From Acidobacteriota bacterium (GTDB lineage Bacteria > Acidobacteriota > Terriglobia > Bryobacterales > UBA6623), in contig JAQBUE010000048.1 in NCBI GenBank assembly GCA_027624045.1, positions 1 through 32,252 on the forward strand: a DNA stretch of 32,252 bases, written 5' to 3'. A model generated the notes under the pieces. It made no database searches, had not been told where the DNA came from, and saw only the letters and a program-made list of their open reading frames with translations. The position numbers were made by a program, and so were the translations under genes. Shown here in pieces: positions 16,264 to 25,984 of the stretch; position 1 is the stretch's first letter, and each line of letters starts with the position of its first letter.

Positions 16264-17820
16264 ATGACAAACTTTTTTAGGTTGGTAATTGCTCTAGCTA
16301 TTGCGTCGTCATTCGCCGCTTCGGCCCAAACGAAGAAACCCAGAATCGCGGTTGGCGGCCTCAGCGCCGAGTCCAACTCTCTGTATCCCAAGGCCCGGCC
16401 GATGCGCGAGCGTCAGGGCACCGAGAGCCGCGAAGAATGGATGGAGCAGAATTTGAAAGCCAGCACGACCACCAGTGGCATCGTCGAGGGCGCACAGAAA
16501 GTGGGCCTCGATGTCTACCCGGTTTTGCGGGCCGGCGCCGGCTCGCTGGGGTACGTTGAGAAGGCCTCTTTCGATCGCGTTCTCGACAAGCTTGTCAATG
16601 AGATCAAGACGGCCAACCCTGCGTTCGACGGCGTGATCCTGACGCTGCACGGGGCGATGGTGGTTGACGGCTATCCGCATGGCGACGCGGAGGTCACGCG
16701 GCGTGTTCGCGAGGCGATGGGTAAAGACTTCCCGATCATCGTGACGCACGACTTCCACGCCAACGTGTCCGAAGAGATCGTGAGATACTCCGACGTTCTC
16801 ATCACGTACAAAGAGAACCCTCATCTCGACCCGAAAGAGAGGGGCATTCAGGCCGCCATCATCATGGCGGGCATGGTGCGCGGCGAAATCAAGCCGGTGC
16901 AGTATGTTGCTAAGCCGCCGATGATCGTCAACATCGTTTACCAGAATACTTTTGCCGAGCCCTACAAACACATTACCGATGAAAGCCGGAGGCTCGAGAA
17001 GACCAATCCGAAAATTCTCGCGGTGAGCGTGCCGGGAGGCTACCAGTGGTCGGACGTTCCGGCGATGGGGCCGAGCGTGATCGTCGTGACCGACAACGAC
17101 CCGGCACTCGCCGAGCGCGAAGCGACGCGTCTCAGCAATATGCTCTGGGCGATCCGGGACAAACTGGCGTTCAAAGTTCCCGACGTGCCAACCGCCGTGA
17201 GAGATGCCATTGCGAGCGATAAATTCCCGGTCGTGCTGATGGATACGGGCGACAACATTGGCGGCGGTTCGGCGGGCGATGCGACGTTCATCCTTGCCGA
17301 GCTACTGAAGCAGAAGGCCGAGGGTTGGGTTGTTGTGATATCCGATCGCGAAGCGAACAAGGCGGCGTTCGAAGCAGGAATTGGCGGCGCGTTTGACCAG
17401 CTGGTGGGCGGCAAGACCGACAAGATCCACGGCGACCCGGTGCGCGTCAAAGGCCGCGTCAAGGCAATGCACGACGGCCAATACGTCGAACTGGAAGTAC
17501 GCCATGGTGGTGGCCGGTACAATGGCATGGGGCACACGTCCGTGATCGAAGTTGAAGGCTCCACCCGCGACCTTCCCAACTTGTTGTTGCTGACGAACAG
17601 TCCCACGAGCCCGAACAGCCTGCATCAACTGATCAGCAACGGCGTCTACCCCGAGCGGCAACGGATTCTGGTTGCGAAGGGCACGACAGCACCAAGGGCC
17701 GCCTACGAGCCGATCGCGGCACGAATCGTGGAGGTGAACTCCGGGGGAGCGGCCGACGTCAACCCGAAGCGTTTCACGTTCAAGCACATCCGCCGGCCGT
17801 TGTTCGGAGTCGACGACTAG
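16264..17820 (+). CDS. M81 family metallopeptidase (MlrC/DUF1485-like), secreted
   Basis: Signal peptide; RIAVGGLSAESNSLYP; DGVILTLHGAMVVDGYPHGDAEVTRRVREAMGKDFPIIVTHDFHANVSEEIVRYSDVLITYKENPHLDPKERG; MDTGDNIGGGSAGDATFILAELL; C-terminal GRYNGMGHTSVIE. Confidence 0.92.
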   Translation: MTNFFRLVIALAIASSFAASAQTKKPRIAVGGLSAESNSLYPKARPMRERQGTESREEWMEQNLKASTTTSGIVEGAQKVGLDVYPVLRAGAGSLGYVEKASFDRVLDKLVNEIKTANPAFDGVILTLHGAMVVDGYPHGDAEVTRRVREAMGKDFPIIVTHDFHANVSEEIVRYSDVLITYKENPHLDPKERGIQAAIIMAGMVRGEIKPVQYVAKPPMIVNIVYQNTFAEPYKHITDESRRLEKTNPKILAVSVPGGYQWSDVPAMGPSVIVVTDNDPALAEREATRLSNMLWAIRDKLAFKVPDVPTAVRDAIASDKFPVVLMDTGDNIGGGSAGDATFILAELLKQKAEGWVVVISDREANKAAFEAGIGGAFDQLVGGKTDKIHGDPVRVKGRVKAMHDGQYVELEVRHGGGRYNGMGHTSVIEVEGSTRDLPNLLLLTNSPTSPNSLHQLISNGVYPERQRILVAKGTTAPRAAYEPIAARIVEVNSGGAADVNPKRFTFKHIRRPLFGVDD

Positions 17821-17863
17821 GCTCTTGCAGACCGGCTTCTTGTTGTACACCTGTTCACACAGC

Positions 17864-19546
17864 ATGTTCCTTCGCTCCTGGACTCTGATCGCCGTTTGTG
17901 TCGCGGCTGCGTCGGCGGCCGAACCGGCTGTTCTGTTTGAGGACCATCGGGAACGAGCGGGCATCGACTTCGCGCACCAAGCGAGCCGCACAAACGAGAA
18001 ATTCCTGATCGAGACTATGGGCGGCGGGGTTGGCCTGCTCGACTATGATGCCGATGGACTACTGGATATTTTCTTGCTCAATGGCGGCGGGCTAAACATC
18101 CAAGAGGACAAGAGCGTCAAAGTCGACCGCTCAGGCCCCAAGTACCTCAACAAGCTGTATCGCAACCAAGGCGACGGCAGCTTCCGCGACGTTACGGAAA
18201 AAGCGGGAGTCTCCGGCGAAGGGCACACCGGCTACGGCATGGGCGTCGCGGCCGGTGACTTCGATAACGACGGCTTCGTGGATCTCTACGCGACTCATTT
18301 CGGCCCCAATGTGCTGTACCGCAACCGGGGCGACGGCACGTTCGAGGACGTAACATTGAAGGCCGGTGTCGCGGCCGGCGGTTGGTCCGTCAGCGCCGGC
18401 TTCCTCGACTATGACAACGACGGAGACTTGGACCTGTTCGTTGTGCGCTATCTCGATTGGGACTTCTCGAAAAACGTTCGTTGCGGCAAGGAGATTCAAG
18501 TCTATTGCAGCCCGAAGAGGTTTCAGCCCGTCTCCAACCTGCTTTACAGCAACAACGGCGACGGAACGTTCCGTAATGTCTCCGAGTCGTCCGGCGTTGG
18601 GCGTGTCTTAGGGAAGTCACTCGGGGTGGCTTTCAACGATTACGACGGCGACGGTTGGACGGACATCGCTGTCGCGAATGATTCAGTGGCGCAGATTCTT
18701 TTTCACAACCAGGGCAATGGGAAGTTTTCGAACGAGGCGCTCGTCGCGGGTGTGGCCTACAACGAAGACGGCGGTAGCTACGCCGGCATGGGGATCGATT
18801 TCAACGACTACAACAACGATGGGCAGCCCGATCTCATCATCACGAACCTCGCCAAGGAACTCTACGCGCTTTACAGGAACGACGGCGGCGGTTTCTTCTC
18901 GTACCAAACGCGGCAGTCGAACCTGGCGCGCATCACGAACTTCATGTCCGGTTGGGGGACGCGGTTCTTTGATGCCGATCATGACGGCTGGAAAGACTTG
19001 TTCGTCGCGCAAAGCCACGTACTCGACAACGTCGAGCAGATGGACCCTTCCATCCCTTACGTCCAGCCCCCTTTGCTGCTTCGCAACCAGGACGGCAAGT
19101 TCACGAACATCTCGAAGGGCGCGGGCGGCGTTTTCGAGCAGAATCTCGCGGGCCGCGGCGCGGCCTTCGGAGACCTCGACAATGACGGCGACATCGATAT
19201 CGTCATGACCGCCCTCGACGATCAGCCGCGTTTGCTCTACAGCAATAGCTCACGGCTGTCGGCCAACTGGATTGCGTTCAAGGTCGTGGGAACGGCGAGC
19301 AATCGCGACGCGCAGGGAGCGCGCCTGCATATTCGCACTCCCTCGGGCCGCGAGCAGTGGGGCTACGTCACGACCGCTGGGAGTTATGTTTCGGCTAACG
19401 ATGCACGCGTCCATTTCGGCCTTGGGGGAGAGAAGGTGATTGAATGGTTAGAAGTTCGCTGGCCGAGCGGGGCGACGAAGACCATGCGGAATATTAAAGG
19501 CGGTCAAATTCTGACACTGACCGAGCCAGAGGAGACGGCCCCCTAG
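17864..19546 (+). CDS. CRTAC1 family protein (FG-GAP/VCBS repeats plus ASPIC/UnbV C-terminal domain), secreted
   Basis: Seven DxDxDG-type blades (DYDADGLLDIFLL, DFDNDGFVDLYAT, DYDNDGDLDLFVV, DYDGDGWTDIAVA, DYNNDGQPDLIIT, DADHDGWKDLFVA, DLDNDGDIDIVMT) and C-terminal NWIAFKVVGTASNRDAQGARLHIRTPSGREQWGYVTTAGSYVSANDARVHFGLG. The ORF track begins at 17825; the ATG at 17864 gives a proper signal peptide. Confidence 0.92.
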   Translation: MFLRSWTLIAVCVAAASAAEPAVLFEDHRERAGIDFAHQASRTNEKFLIETMGGGVGLLDYDADGLLDIFLLNGGGLNIQEDKSVKVDRSGPKYLNKLYRNQGDGSFRDVTEKAGVSGEGHTGYGMGVAAGDFDNDGFVDLYATHFGPNVLYRNRGDGTFEDVTLKAGVAAGGWSVSAGFLDYDNDGDLDLFVVRYLDWDFSKNVRCGKEIQVYCSPKRFQPVSNLLYSNNGDGTFRNVSESSGVGRVLGKSLGVAFNDYDGDGWTDIAVANDSVAQILFHNQGNGKFSNEALVAGVAYNEDGGSYAGMGIDFNDYNNDGQPDLIITNLAKELYALYRNDGGGFFSYQTRQSNLARITNFMSGWGTRFFDADHDGWKDLFVAQSHVLDNVEQMDPSIPYVQPPLLLRNQDGKFTNISKGAGGVFEQNLAGRGAAFGDLDNDGDIDIVMTALDDQPRLLYSNSSRLSANWIAFKVVGTASNRDAQGARLHIRTPSGREQWGYVTTAGSYVSANDARVHFGLGGEKVIEWLEVRWPSGATKTMRNIKGGQILTLTEPEETAP

Positions 19547-19548
19547 TC

Positions 19549-20670
19549 ATGCGGTTCCTCGGCCTAGCTGGCGCGACGCTCGTCCTGCTTTTGCAGGCCA
19601 CAGCCCTTTTTGCGCAGGCCGAGTTCTCGCCCGAAGCGTGAGCCCATGCGCAGCGCGGTGTCGAGGCTCGCCAAGAGAATCGCCTCGACGACGCCGCGCG
19701 CGAGTTCGAGGCCCTGGTCCGCCTCGCCCCCGGCCTGGCGCCGGCGCACGTCAACCTCGGACTAGTGCGCCATGGGCAGAGAGATTGGGAAGCAGCCATT
19801 CAGTCGTTTCAAAAGGCGCTCGATATTCAGGCTGACCTGAAAGGAGTGCGCGGCTTCGTCGGCTACGACCTGCTGCTGATGGGGCAGGTTCCGGCAGCGA
19901 TTGAGCAACTGCGCCGTGCCCTTAAAGAGGACCCTTTGAGCGCCGACGTCAATGGCTGGCTAGGATTAGCCTATTCTCAGTCCGGCGATTTCGCAAACGC
20001 CATCACCCATCTCGGCAAGGCCCGCGACGCCAAACCGAAAGACGAGGATTTGCTCTACCATCTCGCTGAGGCCCACGCGCAACGCTCGGGGGAACTGCAC
20101 GAAGAGTTGTCTACGATCGCACCCGATTCCTACCGCACACACTTGGCGCGCGCCCAGACCTACGACGTCCAGGGCCGCGTGCAAGAGGCCATCGAGGCTT
20201 ATAGCATGGTCCTCCAGCGCAGACCGGGCATCACGGGCGTCCATGCGGCGATCGGCGATCTGTACGTCAAGAGCGGCAACTATGTCGGCGCGGAGAAAGC
20301 CTACGGCGAAGAGCTGAAGTTAGCCCCTACCAATCCTGTGATCCTATTCCGCTATGGGGCGTCACTGCTGAAATTGGGTAAGTCAGCCGAAGCGCTCAGA
20401 CACTTGCAGCGGGCTCTCGAACTTGACTCGGCCAATGAGGGAATCTACTTCGACCTTGGCAAGGCCTTGTTCGACGAAGGCCGGCTCGCCGAAGCGGAGA
20501 AAGTCTTTCAGAAAGCGATCGCGGTGCGCGCGCCCGACAGCGCGCTGATGATGGCCCACTATCACCTCGGCCAGATCTATCGCCGCTCCGGCGAAGCGGA
20601 GAAGGCGAAGCACCATCTCGGGGCGTTTTCGAAGCTAAAGGGCGAGTCGGGTGATTCCGGAACGCCCTAA
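19549..20670 (+). pseudogene. Secreted TPR-repeat protein interrupted by in-frame TGA at codon 31 (19639-19641)
   Basis: From ATG 19549: MRFLGLAGATLVLLLQATALFAQAEFSPEA*AHAQRGVEARQENRLDDAAREFEALVRLAPGLAPAHVNLGLVRHGQRDWEAAIQSFQKALDIQ..., continuing in the same frame into ORF 19765..20670. Multiple TPR units follow (AIEQLRRALKEDPLSADVNGWLGLAYSQSGDFANAITHLGKA etc.). Confidence 0.85.
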
Positions 20671-20729
20671 TACCGAACCTCGGCCCCCCGGGCGCTGGGC
20701 TATGGGCGATAATAGTCCCGAATCCTTAA

Positions 20730-22982
20730 GTGAGAACTCCCGTGAGCCTTTCCCTGCTCAGCCCTGGTTGTCGAGCGTTGATTCTCGCCGTTCTCTTGGG
20801 CGCAACGCCTGCCTTGCTAAGCACCGCTGAAGCCCCCGACGGTCATCAGATGATGCTCGCGGTGCTCAAGAAGATCGAGGCCCGCACGGGAGTTGAGAAT
20901 CATTATCTCGGTGATGGCGGCCTGCGGCGCATCGAAGAGCAACTAGCGGCCTCACCAGAGTCCTCCACCGACTTGGACCGCTTCCGGCTGCTCGTGCTGG
21001 CTAGATTCCATAACCTTCGCCTCGGGCGCACGGCCGAGTCGATCACTCGTTATCTCGAAGCGGACAGACTGCTCCCCTCGATCGAAAGCCAAGTGCCGCG
21101 CGAATTTGTTGACGAAGCCATCCTGCAGTTGGCGGTGGCGTATCTGCGGATGGGCGAGAACGACAACTGTGTTCATGGCTCAACCAATCAGAGTTGCCTG
21201 CTGCCGATCCGCGGCGGAGGCATACACCGCAAGCAGGAAGGGTCTCTCAAAGCGATCGAACACTTAACAAGACTCGTTGAGCGCAGCCCCGATCACGCCA
21301 CGGGCCGCTGGCTGCTGAATCTCGCCCATATGACTGTCGGCAGCTATCCCGAGAAAGTTCCCGAGAAGTTCTTGATCCCGCCCGAACGCTTCGCCTCCTC
21401 CGAGAAATTTCCGCGCTTTTTGAACGTCGCGCCCAACCTCGGGCTCGATGTAATGAGCATGTGCGGGGGAGCGATCGTGGACGATTTCGACAACGATGGG
21501 TTTCTTGACATCGTCGTTTCGGGTTGGGGGACGTCGGAGCAGATTCGGTACTTCAAGAACAACGGCGACGGCGGCTTCACTGAGAGAACGGAAGAAGCTG
21601 GATTGACAGGTCTCTACGGCGGACTGAATCTCGTTCAGGCCGACTATGACAACGACGGGGATATCGATGTTCTCGTGCTGCGTGGGGCGTGGCTTGATCG
21701 CGCCGGACGCCACCCCAATTCCCTGCTCCGCAACGACGGCAAAGGCTATTTCCGCGATGTTACAGCCGAGAGCGGACTCGGACGTGTTCACTATCCGACT
21801 CAAACGGCCGGCTGGGCCGATTACGACAACGACGGCGACCTCGATCTCTATATCGGCAACGAGACTTTTCCGTCGCAATTGTTCCGGAACAACGGCAAGG
21901 GTCTCTTCAGCGATGTCGCCGGCGCCGCCGGAGTGACCAACGATCGCTTCGCGAAGGGCGTTACTTGGGGCGACTACGACGGCGACCGCTTCCCTGACAT
22001 CTACGTTTCGAATATTGACGGTGACAACCGGCTGTATCACAACAACGGCGACGGCACGTTTACCGACATGGCACCGGCAGCGGGCACGACGGGCCCGAAG
22101 AAGAGTTTTCCAACTTGGTTTTGGGACTTCAACAATGACGGCGCACTCGACATCTACGTATCGAGCTACGAGGCCGGCGTGATTTATATTGCTTCCGACT
22201 ACATGGGTACGCCGCTCCTGGTTGAGCCCGACCACCTCTATCAGGGTGACGGTAAGGGCGGCTTTCGCGAAGTTTCCAAAGAGATGGGTATGACGAGGAT
22301 CACGCAACCGATGGGTTCGAACTTCGGTGACGTGGACCACGATGGCTACCCGGATTACTACCTGGGCACCGGTTACCCGGCCTATGAAGGCCTCATGCCT
22401 AACCTGCTTTTTCACAACCAGCGCGGAAAGGGTTTCGCGGATGTCACTGCCGCCGCCGATGTGGGGCACCTTCAGAAGGGTCACGGCGTGGCCTTCGCGG
22501 ACCTCGATAATGACGGCGACGAAGACATCTACGCCGAGCTGGGTGGATCATTCTCCGGCGACGCGTTCATGAACGCCCTTTTTGAGAACCCCGGCTTCGG
22601 GAATCATTGGCTCACGGTGCGGCTAGCCGGCAAGAAATCGAATCGCTTCGGCGTCGGCTCCCGCATTCGCGCCGAGATTACCGAAGACGGTGAAAAACGC
22701 TCGGTCTACAAATGGGTGAACAGCGGCGGAAGTTTCGGCGCGAATCCGCTACGCCTCCAGATCGGCCTCGGCAAAGCTGACACGATCGATCTACTGGAAG
22801 TCTTCTGGCCGGCAACGGGCGAGACGCAGCGTTTCGAAAACGTACCCGCCGATCAGTTCATCGAGATCACCGAAAGCGAGAAGGACTTCCGTCAGATGGA
22901 GTGGCGCACAGCACCCTTCAAGGCATCCGCAAACAAAGCCGCAGGCCACGATACCCACAACCAACAGCCTCCAACTCCGTGA
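20730..22982 (+). CDS. CRTAC1 family protein (FG-GAP/VCBS repeats plus ASPIC/UnbV domain) with long N-terminal helical extension, secreted
   Basis: GTG start. N-terminal ~220 aa helical/TPR-like region, then seven DxDxDG blades (DFDNDGFLDIVVS ... DLDNDGDEDIYAE) and NHWLTVRLAGKKSNRFGVGSRIRAEITEDGEKRSVYKWVNSGGSFGANPLRLQIGLGKADTID. Confidence 0.92.
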   Translation: MRTPVSLSLLSPGCRALILAVLLGATPALLSTAEAPDGHQMMLAVLKKIEARTGVENHYLGDGGLRRIEEQLAASPESSTDLDRFRLLVLARFHNLRLGRTAESITRYLEADRLLPSIESQVPREFVDEAILQLAVAYLRMGENDNCVHGSTNQSCLLPIRGGGIHRKQEGSLKAIEHLTRLVERSPDHATGRWLLNLAHMTVGSYPEKVPEKFLIPPERFASSEKFPRFLNVAPNLGLDVMSMCGGAIVDDFDNDGFLDIVVSGWGTSEQIRYFKNNGDGGFTERTEEAGLTGLYGGLNLVQADYDNDGDIDVLVLRGAWLDRAGRHPNSLLRNDGKGYFRDVTAESGLGRVHYPTQTAGWADYDNDGDLDLYIGNETFPSQLFRNNGKGLFSDVAGAAGVTNDRFAKGVTWGDYDGDRFPDIYVSNIDGDNRLYHNNGDGTFTDMAPAAGTTGPKKSFPTWFWDFNNDGALDIYVSSYEAGVIYIASDYMGTPLLVEPDHLYQGDGKGGFREVSKEMGMTRITQPMGSNFGDVDHDGYPDYYLGTGYPAYEGLMPNLLFHNQRGKGFADVTAAADVGHLQKGHGVAFADLDNDGDEDIYAELGGSFSGDAFMNALFENPGFGNHWLTVRLAGKKSNRFGVGSRIRAEITEDGEKRSVYKWVNSGGSFGANPLRLQIGLGKADTIDLLEVFWPATGETQRFENVPADQFIEITESEKDFRQMEWRTAPFKASANKAAGHDTHNQQPPTP

Positions 22983-23092
22983 CCCTCTCGCCCGTGGCTC
23001 GCGACTTCGTCCGCGGTCGACGATGACCAATCCCTCGGCGGTTGGGCATGAGATAGTAGGGAAGAGCCTGTTGTGCGACAGGCGGTGTCCAC

Positions 23093-23689
23093 ATGGCGAT
23101 CCGAAAGCTACTTCGTGAGAATGCCACGCTCGTCGTCGGGATACTGTTGCCGGTAGTTGTGGTCGTACTCTTCCTGCTGGCGACATATATTCCGCGCCTG
23201 CTGGTGGACCCCCCGCGGCACGACCTTTTATTCGCACAGGATTACGGCTACTCCAATCAGCAGTCCCTTTGGCGCCATGAAATAGACATCGACACGCAGG
23301 GCAAGCTCCGTGTTCGTGCGTTTCGAACCGAGCCCGACAAGTACGCTCCTCGCCCCCGGCTGTTCCTCTACGAGCACTTGGGTAGCACTGTTCGGGAAAT
23401 CAGCCTGCCGTTGCCCGAAACGGCCGCGGACGCCGAGGCCGGCGTCGTGGTTGAAGTTTCCGAGTTCAAGGGTCAAGTTATTGACACACGTCACGTCGCG
23501 CCCGACGGATACGAACTCGTCGAGTCCCGCCGCGGCGGAGGCAACTTGCTCGGCCTGTTCTATCGAGGGAGTCGCCACGGCCTCGCGATCGGCAAGAACG
23601 GCGCTGTCGTGGCGCTGCCGTCAGGCGATAACTCCGACTGGAACAGCGCTCGGTTTCTGGGCTGGATCGTCAGCCCCACCAATCAGTAG
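23093..23689 (+). CDS. Conserved hypothetical membrane-anchored protein
   Basis: 198 aa with N-terminal TM segment LVVGILLPVVVVVLFLLATYIPRLL. Ends 6 bp before the next membrane-protein ORF, in the same orientation. Confidence 0.75.
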   Translation: MAIRKLLRENATLVVGILLPVVVVVLFLLATYIPRLLVDPPRHDLLFAQDYGYSNQQSLWRHEIDIDTQGKLRVRAFRTEPDKYAPRPRLFLYEHLGSTVREISLPLPETAADAEAGVVVEVSEFKGQVIDTRHVAPDGYELVESRRGGGNLLGLFYRGSRHGLAIGKNGAVVALPSGDNSDWNSARFLGWIVSPTNQ

Positions 23690-23695
23690 GCCCCT

Positions 23696-24631
23696 ATGAC
23701 CGCGAAAGAGCAGGCGCTCAAGCAAATCACCGACATCGCCCGCAGCCACGACCTGTCGGCCTCGGAAATACTGGCGGAGCTCTCTCCAGGAATAGAAGCT
23801 ACTCCCGATGGGAAGTCATCGATCCTAACCCGTCTGTTCGCCTACCTGGGTGGAATCTTCGTCCTCGCCGGCCTGGGTATCTTCATCACCATGCAGTGGG
23901 ACGACATGAATTCGATCGCCAGAATTACCGTCACGCTGGGTTCCGGCATCGCGGCATTTGTGATGGCGCTTTTCGCCTCCGCTGATGAACGCGCGGAAAA
24001 AGCGGCAACGCCCCTCTTCTTGGTGGCGGCACTGCTCCAGCCTACGGGCATCCTGGTGGCCCTTGACGAGTTCTCGACGGGCAGCGACGAGCGTTACGCG
24101 TTCCTGCTGACATCAGGCGTCTTGCTCATTCAACAGGCTCTGATTTTCCTCAAAACGAGGCGTACAGCGCTGCTCTTCATGACTCTTATTTTCGGGACGT
24201 GGTTGTACGGCACCGCCATGGACATGCTGGACCTGGACGAAGACTTGATCGTCTTCAGTCTCGGACTTTCAGTCTTTTTCGTCAGCTACTCAATCGACAA
24301 GACACGTCACGCGGCGATCGCGCCTTTCTGGTACTTCGTGAGTTCGAGCGCGATGTTGGCGGCACTATTTTCGCTTATCAAACACTCTATTCTGGAAATC
24401 TTGTTCTTGGGCGCCGCCTGCGGCGTGGTTTTCCTGAGCGCCTGGGTCAAGAGCCGCGGCCTGTTGGCCGTCGGTACGGTGGCGATTCTAGGCTACGTCG
24501 GCTATTACACTTCCGAGAACTTTTCCGACGTAGTTGGCTGGCCCATCGCCCTCATGTTGTTCGGCCTGCTATTGATCGGCCTCAGTACCGTCGCGTTCCG
24601 TATCGACCGCAAGTACATCGCCACGAAGTAG
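23696..24631 (+). CDS. DUF2157-like polytopic membrane protein
   Basis: SILTRLFAYLGGIFVLAGLGIFITMQWDDMNSIARITVTLGSGIAAFVMALFA followed by multiple hydrophobic segments, in a two-gene operon with 23093..23689. Confidence 0.75.
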   Translation: MTAKEQALKQITDIARSHDLSASEILAELSPGIEATPDGKSSILTRLFAYLGGIFVLAGLGIFITMQWDDMNSIARITVTLGSGIAAFVMALFASADERAEKAATPLFLVAALLQPTGILVALDEFSTGSDERYAFLLTSGVLLIQQALIFLKTRRTALLFMTLIFGTWLYGTAMDMLDLDEDLIVFSLGLSVFFVSYSIDKTRHAAIAPFWYFVSSSAMLAALFSLIKHSILEILFLGAACGVVFLSAWVKSRGLLAVGTVAILGYVGYYTSENFSDVVGWPIALMLFGLLLIGLSTVAFRIDRKYIATK

Positions 24632-25493
24632 AGGCTGACTTTGGATCCTTCAAACCGCAGGTGGCGCAATAGGGGGCTTCGATCGCCTCAAACGTCATCG
24701 GATTAAAATCGTACAGTTCGGTTTCAGCGATCAATCCGCTCGATTTGATCCCCGCGCGGAAGAGCTTGCCGTCCCGAGCCCAAACCACGCTCTTCCCGTC
24801 AACGTCCGCCCATTCCCATTCGGGGCAATCGACTTCGGCGCCCGACTTGGCGTGGATCAGCTGGTGCTCATCCCAGTAACAGCCTTTGCCTTCGGGAGAA
24901 CCGGATCCGGAGTTTGCAATCTTGCGGAGGAGCCATCCATGATTAAGAGGTTTTTCAAAGATGTCTTTGCGGTCCCATTTCGTCACTTTGACGCGCTCGG
25001 CAAGCCGCCAACCGTCACGTAGCAGCCGCAGGTAGTAGACGCCGGTGCATTCACCGCCGAAATACTCTGACGGCTGAAAGCTCTCGTCACGACGAACCTC
25101 TTTTGTGTCTCGCAGCACGGAATGACCGTAGCCGTCATTGATCCAATAGTCTTTTCGGCCTGTCCACAAGCCGCCGCCATGCCAGCAGTCGCCCTTCGGA
25201 AACATCGCCAACGCTTTCAAATACGGAGATCGCGAAACGGCTGTCCAAGAGCCTTTCGACTCAGAACCCCAATGGCCGTTCATCGCAAAATAGATGAAGT
25301 AGTCGCCGTACGGTGAGAGGTCGCAGCGGCGTTCGTAGATCCGTCCCTTGAGCCATTGGCCCAACTCAAAACTATCTCGGTGGCGATTCCACAGGATTGT
25401 GGCAACGCTGTTCGAAGGGCCGCGCCGGATCACAAGACCAAGCGGCGCGTGGCTCGCAAGCAGTACGTGGATTCTGGCCGGAAACTTTGCCAT
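24582..25493 (-). CDS. Conserved hypothetical protein
   Basis: 303 aa; IHVLLASHAPLGLVIRRGPSNSVATILWNRHRDSFELGQWLKGRIYERRCDLSPYGDYFIYFAMNGHWGSESKGSWTAVSRSPYLKALAMFPKGDCWHGGGLW resembles a recurrent uncharacterised family. Tail overlaps the convergent gene by ~50 bp. Confidence 0.75.
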   Translation of the reverse strand: MAKFPARIHVLLASHAPLGLVIRRGPSNSVATILWNRHRDSFELGQWLKGRIYERRCDLSPYGDYFIYFAMNGHWGSESKGSWTAVSRSPYLKALAMFPKGDCWHGGGLWTGRKDYWINDGYGHSVLRDTKEVRRDESFQPSEYFGGECTGVYYLRLLRDGWRLAERVKVTKWDRKDIFEKPLNHGWLLRKIANSGSGSPEGKGCYWDEHQLIHAKSGAEVDCPEWEWADVDGKSVVWARDGKLFRAGIKSSGLIAETELYDFNPMTFEAIEAPYCATCGLKDPKSASTSWRCTCGRYGTRRY

Positions 25494-25558
25494 GTATTAG
25501 AACACCTGAGTTCCCATTTAAGCAGGCCTGGGACAAGCCCGTCCGGGCATTCGAACAC

Positions 25559-25984
25559 TCATGTCGACCGCTGCCAACCGCCGGGCGTGTACTCGATCCT
25601 CACGTGATCCTTGAAGTCCGCCATGCACTGAATCAACTCGTCAACCGTCGCGCCAGCAGATAGGCCCCGCCGCCACGCTCGCGGGTCGACCGTGCCAAGC
25701 ACCAAGTACGTCGGCTTGGCCGCCGTTGTCTGATCGACGAAGGCTGCTATCAATGGCTCGATCTCGGCCTGCTGCACAATTACGAGGTCGCAGTCGGTGC
25801 ACAGACGGCACGTCTTCCGGAGAACGAATAGTCCGGCTTCATCGACGTGAATGACAAACGGAACCTTACGGACTCGCGTTTTGATGCTGCATCGGGGGCA
25901 CGTCGTGAAGCGGGCGTGAAGGTGCGGATTGAGCGCGAATGAATAGCGGGCAGGTAACACACCCATGCGATCTTTCCCTGACAT
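25559..25984 (-). CDS. Conserved hypothetical protein with zinc-ribbon-like cysteine pairs
   Basis: MGVLPARYSFALNPHLHARFTTCPRCSIKTRVRKVPFVIHVDEAGLFVLRKTCRLCTDCDLVIVQQAEIE; CxxC ... CxxCxxC spacing. True start may be the Met at 25963. Confidence 0.7.
   Translation of the reverse strand: MSGKDRMGVLPARYSFALNPHLHARFTTCPRCSIKTRVRKVPFVIHVDEAGLFVLRKTCRLCTDCDLVIVQQAEIEPLIAAFVDQTTAAKPTYLVLGTVDPRAWRRGLSAGATVDELIQCMADFKDHVRIEYTPGGWQRST

Noticed and set aside
19639-19700. Selenocysteine insertion at the TPR TGA
   Set aside because: No convincing bSECIS stem-loop immediately after the TGA, and TPR proteins have no catalytic reason for Sec.
21264-22484. Minus-strand 406-aa ORF
   Set aside because: Antisense to the FG-GAP repeats; Val/Ile-rich periodicity mirrors the repeated DxDxDG codons.
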